Assembly: GCA_036160955.1 (NCBI GenBank) | Contig: JAYYDJ010000077.1 | Coordinates: 1-50,796, forward strand | Reading direction: 5' to 3' | Length of the DNA: 50,796 nt | DNA from: GCA-2699365 sp036160955 | GTDB lineage: Bacteria; Verrucomicrobiota; Verrucomicrobiia; Opitutales; Coraliomargaritaceae | Shown: one piece after another, positions 44,265-50,796 of the stretch | Numbering within the stretch: position 1 is the first letter of the stretch | Layout of the letters: each line of letters starts with the position of its first letter | The notes under the pieces: generated by a model | Seen by the model: only the letters and a program-made list of their open reading frames with translations | Told to the model about the DNA's origin: nothing | Database searches by the model: none | Position numbers and translations under genes: made by a program

Positions 44265-47200
44265 TTAATAGCCCTTGTTTGGCGCAAGCCATTTTTCACA
44301 CTCTGCCAAGCTTAGGTTCTTACGCTTAGCATAGTCTTCAAACTGGTCTTTAGCCATTGGGCCGACCTGGAAGTACTTTGCTTCTGGATGCCCAAAATAT
44401 AGGCCGCTTACTGTGCTTCCTGGGCTCATCGCAAAATTTTCTGTCAGAATAGCGCCAGTTTGGTTCTCTGCATCTAGAACCTCCCAAATAATGGCTTTCT
44501 CGGTATGGTCGGGCTGACTTGGGTAACCAGCAGCAGGGCGTATACCTCGATATTTTTCATAAATTAACGCTTCATTACTCAGAGCTTCCTCAGGGGCATA
44601 CCCCCAGAGCTCCTTGCGCACACGGGCATGCGTGTACTCTGCGAGCGCTTCAGCAAAGCGGTCGCCAATCGCCTTGACCATAATAGCGCCATAATCGTCA
44701 TGCTCTTTTTCTAGTTCTTGCGCAAAAGCATCCACTCCTTCGATACAGCAGGCGAATGCACCACAAGTATCGACTTGGCCGCTTTCTTTGGGAGCTACAA
44801 AGTCCGCAAGCGCGTAATAGGTATCACCCTTTGGTTTTTTTTGCTGCTGGCGTACGCTGTGCAGTACGTGTAGTACTTCCTGATCACTGCCAGACTTGTA
44901 AAGTTCAATGTCATCTCCACAAGAATTCGCAGCAAATAATCCAACAGCACTGCGCGCGCGAAAACGTTTTTCCGAAATAATTTGATCTAGTAATTTTTGC
45001 GAATCGTTGTAAATATTTCGTGCCTGTTCCCCGTATTTTACATGTTGTAAAATCTTCGGATAAATTCCTTTTAAGCCCCAGGTCCAAAATAATGGTGAAT
45101 AGTCAAAATAGTCTGCTAGTTTTTCCAGCGAAATGTTATCATCAACAGTGAGACCGGGTGCATTAGGTGCCTTTAGATGTGCATTCGACCAGTCACAAGT
45201 GAAGCGCTTCGCACGCGCTTCATGTAGTGATAAAAACTCAGCTGACTGGTTGCCTGCTTCAAAGCGTTCACGCTGCTTTACCTGATCGTGAACTAGTTTT
45301 TCAACATATGCCTCGCGTTTCTTTGGGTTGAGTAAGTGGTTACATACTTCCGTTACCAAGGAGGCATCCCCGACACGTATGACTGGTTGATCATAGTGTG
45401 GCGCTATTTTGATAGCTGTGTGTGCATTACTGGTCGTCGCACCACCAATTAGTAGGGGCTGTTTATAGCCGCGCTTTTGCATGGTTTGCGCGTTAAAAAT
45501 CATTTCATCGAGTGACGGAGTGATCAGTCCGGATAGACCGATTATGTCGGCGCCCCATTCGTCGGCAGCCTCTAAAATATCATCACACGATACCATGACA
45601 CCCAAATCTTTTACTTCATAATTATTACAAGCAAGGACCACGCCTACGATGTTTTTACCGATATCATGAACATCCCCCTTAACTGTTGCGATAAGAAATT
45701 TTCCTTGTGCGCGCGTATTCGGATTATCGGCTTTTTCTGCTTCCATAAATGGTTGCAAGTAGGCGACGGCACGCTTCATAACGCGGGCACTTTTGACGAC
45801 TTGTGGAAGGAACATTTTGCCTGCTCCAAATAGGTCGCCGACTATTTTCATCCCATCCATCAGGGGCCCCTCAATGACCTCAAGGGGTCGCCCTAGTTGT
45901 TGGCGCGCTAGTTCAGTGTCGTCCTCAATATAATCCACGATGCCCTTCACTAGTGCGTGTGCTAGGCGCTCTTCGACAGTGCCATCACGCCAAGCGAGTT
46001 TATTCGTGTCGTCTTCTTTCTTGTCTTTTGCTTTTACATTTTCAGCAAAGCTAATCAGCGCTTCGGTAGCTTCGGCATTACGATTAAGGAGAACATCTTC
46101 CACTTTCTCAAGTAGCGCAGGCTCAATTTCCTCATATATTTCAAGCATCCCAGCATTGACGATTCCCATATCAAGGCCTGCCTCAATTGCATGATAAAGG
46201 AAGGCGCTGTGCATCGCCTCACGCACAGTGTTATTGCCACGAAATGAGAAAGAAATATTGCTGACGCCACCACTAGTGAGTGCTCTTGGGCAAGCGACCT
46301 TAATTTCGCGCACCGCTTCAATAAAGTCAGCGGCGTAATTGTTGTGCTCCTCCATTCCAGTCGCTACTGTCAGGATATTGGGATCAAAAATAATGTCATT
46401 TGGATCGAAGCTTAGTTTTTCGGTAAGAAGCGAATAGGCGCGCTTACAAATTCGAACTTTATCGCTGCGTGTGGCAGCTTGCCCTTTTTCATCAAAAGCC
46501 ATGACTACAACCGCTGCTCCGTAGCGCTGACAAAGCTTCGCTTGCTCCAGGAAGCTAGCCTCGCCTTCTTTTAGGCTGATCGAGTTTACAATGCATTTTC
46601 CTTGCGCGCATTGTAGTCCTGCTTCGATGACCGACCACTTCGAACTGTCCACCATTATAGGAATACGGGCGATGGCAGGTTCGGATGCGACAAGATTCAT
46701 GAATTTGGTCATGCAGGCCTCTGAGTCGAGCAGGCCTTCATCGAAGTTAATGTCGATAATGTTGGCGCCATTTTCGACCTGCTGGGCAGCAATTTGCAGC
46801 GCGCCATCCCAATCTTGTTCCGTGATCATCTTTTTAAAGCGCGGGGAGCCGGTTACGTTGGTGCGCTCTCCGACAAGCACGAAAGATTGGGGCGATTGTA
46901 TAGTCGAGGCCTCCAGTCCGCTAAGGCGCATAGCCGGCGCAATTTTTGGCAGTACTCTCGGCTGATTAGGGCTGACGGCATCTACGACTGCGCGAATGTG
47001 CTCTGGCGTGGTGCCGCAGCAGCCGCCAACCATATTGACGAGTCCGTCTTCGGCGAATCCGCGCACTGCAGCTCCAGTATGCTCGGGAGTTTCATCATAT
47101 CCGGTAGGCGCTAAGGGGTTGGGCAGCCCCGCATTGGGATACACATGCACATTGGTATCGGCGATGCGGGAGAGCTCGGTCAAAAAGGGGCGCATTAGAT

Positions 47201-47978
47201 CGGCGCCGAGCGCACAGTTGAGTCCGACGCATAAGGGTTTTGCATGGCGAATCGAGTTCCACGAGGCCTCGACTGTTTGACCCGATAGTGTGCGACCAGA
47301 TTGATCGGTTATAGTAAGAGAAATAATGACAGGTAATTGCTCCGTTTGCGTCTCAAAAAAGTCCTCAATTGCATGCAAACATGCCTTTAAATTAAGCGTA
47401 TCAAAGACTGTTTCTGGGAGCAGTAGGTCAACCCCGCCCTCCACCAGTGCTTCGACTTGCTCGTAGTATGCAGTGTATAGCTCCTCATAACTGGTCGCTC
47501 GATACTCCGGTCGGTTCACATCAGGCGACATAGATGCAGTTCGATTGGTCGGACCAATTGCGCCAGCTACAAAAGTAGGCCTTCCTTCTTTTTTCGAGAT
47601 TTCATCGGCAACGTCGCGCGCAATTTTTGCTGACGCGATATTGATGTCACGCACACGGTGTTCGAGACCGTAGTCCGCTTGGGCGATGCGTGTACTCGAA
47701 AAGGTATTGGTTTCTACAATGTCTGAACCCGCAGCAAAAAAAGATCGGTGTATATCTGCAATCAATTCTGGCCGCGTTAAACTAAGTAAATCGTTGTTGC
47801 CCTTTAAGTCACCGGGTGCGTCTGCCAAGCTGGTATCTCTGAAATCCTCTTCGCGTAAATCATGTTGCTGAATCATGGTGCCCATCGCGCCATCTAAAAA
47901 GACGATGCGCTCCTCAAAGAGGGCTGCTAATTGTTGACCCTTCTTCGAGAGTGGAATGCTGGAAGTAGATGTATTCAT
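44265..47978 (-). CDS. metH: Cobalamin-dependent methionine synthase
   Basis: This 1237-residue multi-domain enzyme moves methyl from methyltetrahydrofolate to homocysteine through cobalamin. In order, the homocysteine domain covers about 1-330, with the zinc Cys in VGLNCALGA and NMVGGCCGTTPEH. The pterin domain is at about 355-630 (VGERTNVTGSPRFK, GANIIDINFDEG). The B12 cap and binding domains are at about 670-900, with the DxHxxG cofactor-ligand motif in VKGDVHDIGKNIVG. The reactivation domain is at about 910-1237 (RGIRPAAGYPSQPDH). All are complete. The start lies 6 bp from a palindromic operator-like element. Growth on this enzyme implies that the cell obtains cobalamin. Confidence 0.98.
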   Translation of the reverse strand: MNTSTSSIPLSKKGQQLAALFEERIVFLDGAMGTMIQQHDLREEDFRDTSLADAPGDLKGNNDLLSLTRPELIADIHRSFFAAGSDIVETNTFSSTRIAQADYGLEHRVRDINIASAKIARDVADEISKKEGRPTFVAGAIGPTNRTASMSPDVNRPEYRATSYEELYTAYYEQVEALVEGGVDLLLPETVFDTLNLKACLHAIEDFFETQTEQLPVIISLTITDQSGRTLSGQTVEASWNSIRHAKPLCVGLNCALGADLMRPFLTELSRIADTNVHVYPNAGLPNPLAPTGYDETPEHTGAAVRGFAEDGLVNMVGGCCGTTPEHIRAVVDAVSPNQPRVLPKIAPAMRLSGLEASTIQSPQSFVLVGERTNVTGSPRFKKMITEQDWDGALQIAAQQVENGANIIDINFDEGLLDSEACMTKFMNLVASEPAIARIPIMVDSSKWSVIEAGLQCAQGKCIVNSISLKEGEASFLEQAKLCQRYGAAVVVMAFDEKGQAATRSDKVRICKRAYSLLTEKLSFDPNDIIFDPNILTVATGMEEHNNYAADFIEAVREIKVACPRALTSGGVSNISFSFRGNNTVREAMHSAFLYHAIEAGLDMGIVNAGMLEIYEEIEPALLEKVEDVLLNRNAEATEALISFAENVKAKDKKEDDTNKLAWRDGTVEERLAHALVKGIVDYIEDDTELARQQLGRPLEVIEGPLMDGMKIVGDLFGAGKMFLPQVVKSARVMKRAVAYLQPFMEAEKADNPNTRAQGKFLIATVKGDVHDIGKNIVGVVLACNNYEVKDLGVMVSCDDILEAADEWGADIIGLSGLITPSLDEMIFNAQTMQKRGYKQPLLIGGATTSNAHTAIKIAPHYDQPVIRVGDASLVTEVCNHLLNPKKREAYVEKLVHDQVKQRERFEAGNQSAEFLSLHEARAKRFTCDWSNAHLKAPNAPGLTVDDNISLEKLADYFDYSPLFWTWGLKGIYPKILQHVKYGEQARNIYNDSQKLLDQIISEKRFRARSAVGLFAANSCGDDIELYKSGSDQEVLHVLHSVRQQQKKPKGDTYYALADFVAPKESGQVDTCGAFACCIEGVDAFAQELEKEHDDYGAIMVKAIGDRFAEALAEYTHARVRKELWGYAPEEALSNEALIYEKYRGIRPAAGYPSQPDHTEKAIIWEVLDAENQTGAILTENFAMSPGSTVSGLYFGHPEAKYFQVGPMAKDQFEDYAKRKNLSLAECEKWLAPNKGY

Positions 47979-47983
47979 TATAT

Positions 47984-48025
47984 TATCAAGATATCATTAT
48001 ATCTTGATATGTTTTTGCAAGTGAA
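47984..48025 (-). promoter_or_regulatory. metH promoter with palindromic operator over the -10 box
   Basis: TATCAAGATAT (47984-47994) and ATATCTTGATA (47999-48009) form a perfect 11-bp inverted repeat with a 4-bp centre. On the minus strand a consensus TATAAT (47996-48001) lies across the centre, with TTCACT (48020-48025, four of six to TTGACA) 18 bp upstream. The start codon is only 5 bp beyond the repeat, giving a very short leader. The layout fits a repressor site that blocks the promoter. Confidence 0.65.
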
Positions 48026-48132
48026 GACTACAGTTTATTCTAGTTGTATTATTTTGTGAGAAATAGCGGAGAGCATCGAATAATTAAAAAATGAGATTGG
48101 CAGTTTCAAGTATTTGATACACCGCTAGAAGT

Positions 48133-48768
48133 ATGAATGTTGAGGCTCGTATTTCTAAGCAGTGGCGCCGCCGTATGCTCTTCATGCTCTTTATGCTTTT
48201 TGGCATTAGTGCGTGGTTCTTTTCCGATGGTTATCATTACTGGCCAAAAGAGGCAGAGCGCCATGCGGCCTACATGCAAATCTTGGATAGTCTAGTCGCT
48301 TCAGGGAACGCTAAGGATGCCGATAGTTCTTCTGTACAGCTAGCTTGGCAACGACATGCCAAAGAGGCTGGTTACAAGGGCAGTAAGGTACCTAAAGAAC
48401 GAACTGAGGCTGCAATTGCTGAGCAGCGCAATATTGCATGGGTTCTCCTCATTGTTAGCGTCCTTTTCGCTACGTGGGTCGCATGGAATCACCGCTTGAG
48501 CGTAAGTGCATCGTCAGATACTATTATAGGCACCAAAGGACAGCGGGTCAAATTCGATTCGATTGAAGAAATAGACCGTAAAAAGTGGAAGTCCAAGGGC
48601 ATTGCCTATGCAGTATACAGGGTAGGCGATAAAAAACGCCGCCTCACTCTAGATGCGCATAAGTTTAATGGTTGCGAGGCGATTATCACCGAAGCAGATA
48701 GGCGAATTAGCGAACGCGCTGCTGTAGACAATGAGCAGTCAGTGGCGGAATCGGGTGAGGGGGTCTAA
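48133..48768 (+). CDS. Unknown two-helix membrane protein upstream of rsmG
   Basis: This 211-residue protein starts with a basic segment (EARISKQWRRRM) and a first helix at about 14-31 (MLFMLFMLFGISAWFF). A soluble, probably periplasmic loop of about 65 residues and a second helix at about 101-119 (WVLLIVSVLFATWVAW) follow. The C-terminal cytoplasmic domain resembles a small PH-like beta fold (SSDTIIGTKGQRVKFDSIEE, YRVGDKKRRLTLDAHKF). It lies 5 bp before rsmG, so the two are co-transcribed. No function is assigned. Confidence 0.65.
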   Translation: MNVEARISKQWRRRMLFMLFMLFGISAWFFSDGYHYWPKEAERHAAYMQILDSLVASGNAKDADSSSVQLAWQRHAKEAGYKGSKVPKERTEAAIAEQRNIAWVLLIVSVLFATWVAWNHRLSVSASSDTIIGTKGQRVKFDSIEEIDRKKWKSKGIAYAVYRVGDKKRRLTLDAHKFNGCEAIITEADRRISERAAVDNEQSVAESGEGV

Positions 48769-48773
48769 TTAAC

Positions 48774-49454
48774 ATGTTTACAAAGGAGCCATGGGCATCC
48801 TTACGGCCTCGGTTTCCGAGCGTAGAGGCATATCAATGGACGCTCTTAGGGCAATGGTCACAGCTTATACGTGATTGGAATGCGAGGATTAATCTTATTT
48901 CGCGTAAAGACATCGATTTTTTAGAGCTTCGGCATCTTGCGCATTGTCTTGCAATAACGAATCATTTAAAGCTAATGCAGGGCGCGCGAGTCCTAGATGT
49001 GGGGACTGGCGGTGGCTTTCCTGGGCTTGTAATGGCGATTGCTTACCCGCATGCGCAGTTCACCTTGGTGGACTCTATTGGTAAAAAAATCATGGTTGTG
49101 CAGTCTATAGTCAGTGAACTAGGCCTGCAGAACGTGGTAGCTCGGCAGTGCCGAGCGGAGAGCGTGAACAAGCAATTTGACTTTGTGACTGGCCGAGCTG
49201 TCAAAAACTTACCGGAGTTCATTAGCTGGATTAAAGGTAATTTGCGCCACGGGCAGCGTAATTCACTCGCAAATGGGGTTCTATATTGGAAAGGCGGGGA
49301 ATTAACGGAGGAATTAGCAGTACTAGGAATCGATCCTCGCTTAACTGTAGGCCTAGACGGCTTTATGGAGGACCCATATTTCGAAAATAAGTCTATTTTA
49401 CACTTTGACGTTAGTGATGTGCTACGCGCTGGGACTGTCGCGAAAAAATGCTAA
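48774..49454 (+). CDS. rsmG: 16S rRNA (guanine527-N7)-methyltransferase RsmG (GidB)
   Basis: This 226-residue SAM-dependent enzyme methylates G527 in the 530 loop of 16S rRNA. Its signatures are the N-terminal QLIRDWNARINLISRKD, the SAM loop VLDVGTGGGFPGLVMAIA near 72-90, TLVDSIGKKIMVVQS, and FDFVTGRAVKNLPEFISW near 142-158. Length matches the family (about 207-240). It follows an unknown membrane-protein gene by 5 bp and is next to the AT-rich candidate origin. gidB genes are commonly close to oriC. Confidence 0.95.
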   Translation: MFTKEPWASLRPRFPSVEAYQWTLLGQWSQLIRDWNARINLISRKDIDFLELRHLAHCLAITNHLKLMQGARVLDVGTGGGFPGLVMAIAYPHAQFTLVDSIGKKIMVVQSIVSELGLQNVVARQCRAESVNKQFDFVTGRAVKNLPEFISWIKGNLRHGQRNSLANGVLYWKGGELTEELAVLGIDPRLTVGLDGFMEDPYFENKSILHFDVSDVLRAGTVAKKC

Positions 49455-49570
49455 ATTTTATAAAAAATACTTTAAAGGCCGTAGTTATTAAAATATAAAA
49501 TAATTTTTATGAAAGTTTGTGCTTAATTGCTGTGAATAACTGGTAAATATGTTTGTGAATAACTAATACA
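49455..49570. other. oriC: Candidate replication origin (DnaA-box cluster beside rsmG)
   Basis: The 328-bp gap between rsmG and the porin-like gene is very AT-rich. It contains TGTGAATAA at 49531-49539 and again at 49554-49562; both read TTATTCACA on the minus strand, an exact TTATNCACA DnaA box, in the same orientation and 23 bp apart. TGTGCTTAA at 49518-49526 is a one-mismatch copy in the same orientation. A/T-only runs next to them (about 49453-49510) could be the unwinding element. The right part of the gap (49571-49782) shows A/T runs and the porin leader. Three boxes are few for an origin, so this remains a candidate. Confidence 0.5.
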
Positions 49571-49721
49571 TCTCTTTCATATGCAGTAGCTTAAGTAATT
49601 ATTTGAAAAAAAAACTACATTTAGTCACTTTTTTTCCAGCACTCCACTACTATTAATGCACTAACTGGGATTTAAAAAAGGTGTAATTTTCTTGCATTTT
49701 TTTGGTTAGGTACCATACATA

Positions 49722-49762
49722 TGTTTGTTTTGTCACTTCCGTGCACAAAAATTAAACAAACA
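49722..49762 (+). promoter_or_regulatory. Hairpin in the 5' leader of the porin-like gene
   Basis: Inner stem TTTTGTCAC (49728-49736) pairs with GTG-ACAAAA (49741-49743 and 49745-49750, one bulged C) around the loop TTCC. The outer stem TGTTTG (49722-49727) pairs with CAAACA (49757-49762). It sits about 20 bp before the ATG and may stabilise the mRNA or control translation. A possible promoter with TTGCAT (49692-49697) lies upstream. Confidence 0.45.
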
Positions 49763-49782
49763 AACAAGTTAATACATATACT

Positions 49783-50676
49783 ATGAAAAACAAAATTACA
49801 TGCTTACTTGCAGGAGCTGCTCTTTTCGGCGCAACTGCAAATGCTGAGATTGTTCTCGCTGATGGCTTGAGCGCTTCAGGTTATATTGATATAAACGCAT
49901 TTGACTTAGAAGGTCAAGACCGTGGATACGAGGCTACCGAGTTCGAGTTAGGACTTAGCTTCACTCCTGCTGAAAGCGACTGGTCTGCAACTGCTGAACT
50001 ATCCTATGATATTGGTTTATTTGATGCTGCAGAAGAAGTGACTACCGAAACTGTTGCAATTACATACCAATACAGTGATGCATTGTCATTCACATTTGGT
50101 AAAGTCTACACCTACATGGGTTTAGAAAGTGACGATGCACCTAACAACTACTTCATTAGCTATGCCGGTAAATACGGAGATCTATACTCTGCTGACTATG
50201 CTGACGGTATTTGTGCTGACTACAGCGCAGGTGGTATCACACTTGGAGTATGGACTGATGCCCTTGGCGACGAAGCAGTAGAGTATTACGCAGCTTACAG
50301 TGGCATCGAGGGCTTAACTCTTGCAGTAGCTATTGCTGATAATCAAGGTGGTAGTGAAACAACTAATATCATGGCCACCTATGAGTTCGGTGATTTTTTA
50401 GTCATGGCAGAAGATGTTGATTCATCAGGATTTAATTCTAATGCAGACCTTGACATTACATCTATTACAGTTGCTTACAGCATGGGCGACACCACATTTG
50501 CCGTACGTTCTGCTGATGGTGAATACGATATTACAGGTGACTACGACAAGATCTCAGTCTCTGCTTTCCACGCAATAAACGATAATGTTGCAGTTGGAGT
50601 AGAGTACAGTGATGAAGACTCAGGAGAATATGGCGAGACATCAGGTTACGGTGTCGAGCTTCTTTATGTATTCTAA
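49783..50676 (+). CDS. Outer-membrane beta-barrel (porin-like) protein
   Basis: This 297-residue secreted protein has a clear signal peptide (MKNKITCLLAGAALFGATANA, cleaved after about residue 21). Alternating-polarity strands typical of a 12- to 16-strand barrel follow (ATEFELGLSFTP, WSATAELSYDIGLF, LSFTFGKVYTYMG), and it ends in a terminal Phe (GYGVELLYVF), the usual barrel-assembly signal. It is strongly acidic and poor in basic residues. It probably forms an outer-membrane channel; specificity is unknown. It appears monocistronic, with a structured leader and a strong terminator, suggesting high expression. Confidence 0.82.
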   Translation: MKNKITCLLAGAALFGATANAEIVLADGLSASGYIDINAFDLEGQDRGYEATEFELGLSFTPAESDWSATAELSYDIGLFDAAEEVTTETVAITYQYSDALSFTFGKVYTYMGLESDDAPNNYFISYAGKYGDLYSADYADGICADYSAGGITLGVWTDALGDEAVEYYAAYSGIEGLTLAVAIADNQGGSETTNIMATYEFGDFLVMAEDVDSSGFNSNADLDITSITVAYSMGDTTFAVRSADGEYDITGDYDKISVSAFHAINDNVAVGVEYSDEDSGEYGETSGYGVELLYVF

Positions 50677-50707
50677 GCTTGTATAAACAATAAATACTAA
50701 ATTTTCT

Positions 50708-50739
50708 AAGGGACTCACAAATGTGAGTCCCTTTTTTTA
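50708..50739 (+). terminator. Strong intrinsic terminator of the porin-like gene
   Basis: AAGGGACTCAC and GTGAGTCCCTT form a perfect 11-bp GC-containing stem around the loop AAAT, followed by an uninterrupted run of seven T. It starts 32 bp after the porin stop. The remaining 57 bases to the window end show no feature I can support. Confidence 0.93.
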
Positions 50740-50796
50740 TGCTCAATAATATCTCCAAATTTTCTTGGTGCATGTGCGCAACGGTGTTGTCCCTTA

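Noticed and set aside
46591..46965. 124-codon plus-strand open frame opposite metH
   Set aside because: It is a shadow of the strongly conserved metH coding strand with no recognisable protein pattern.
1..50796. Mobile elements, prophage genes, CRISPR arrays or a defence island
   Set aside because: No transposase, integrase, terminal repeats, regular spacer repeats or defence-type domains were seen; the gene set is housekeeping throughout.

Overview
The window looks like a chromosomal segment of a Gram-negative bacterium of the Verrucomicrobiota, probably Opitutales/Puniceicoccaceae-like. This is inferred from gene content (FloA with two NfeD proteins, a plant/cyanobacterial-type IspH, a cobalamin-dependent MetH, a periplasmic Prc protease, an outer-membrane beta-barrel protein) and not from a database search. 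The sequence is moderately AT-rich by eye, densely packed and almost entirely housekeeping. I saw no insertion sequence, prophage, CRISPR array, rRNA or recognisable tRNA.

Layout. 1-5 kb: the 3' end of prmA and a RodZ-like gene (+), then a minus-strand operon nfeD-long / nfeD-short / floA / unknown membrane protein. 5-13 kb: aldose-1-epimerase, trkA-trkH potassium uptake, a small ferredoxin (-), a rhomboid protease and the Prc protease. 12.8-14.7 kb: prfA-prmC (-), release factor 1 and its methylase. 15-20 kb: gnd (+), an unknown membrane protein, dnaN and a RelE-like gene coupled to pssA (-). 20-27 kb: ispH (+), miaB (-), a decayed SGNH-hydrolase pseudogene, an SDR-like protein with a lysine-rich tail, a HAD phosphatase and a membrane protein (-). 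26.8-32.4 kb: recA, mnmE-mnmG and trmB (+). 32.7-39.5 kb: the complete ATP synthase operon atpBEFHAGDC (+). 39.5-42.3 kb: nadC-birA-coaX (-), cofactor synthesis. 42.4-48 kb: a membrane protein (+), then metH, a membrane protein and gmk (-). 48-50.8 kb: an unknown membrane protein with rsmG, and a porin-like gene with a strong terminator.

The most striking signals concern chromosome replication and segregation. Two parS-like palindromes, 48 bp apart, lie inside the mnmG coding sequence, in an insertion of about 33 residues that other MnmG proteins lack; each reads as the peptide FHVEQ. About 19 kb away, the AT-rich gap after rsmG carries two perfect DnaA-box matches and one near match, making it the best oriC candidate here. 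With dnaN, mnmE, mnmG, rsmG and the atp operon all present, the window is probably origin-proximal.

Other notable points are a perfect 11-bp inverted repeat overlapping a consensus -10 just upstream of metH, a perfect 12-bp hairpin between atpE and atpF, an SDR-like protein that lacks the catalytic motif and carries a histone-like tail, and an IspH with an unexplained N-terminal extension.
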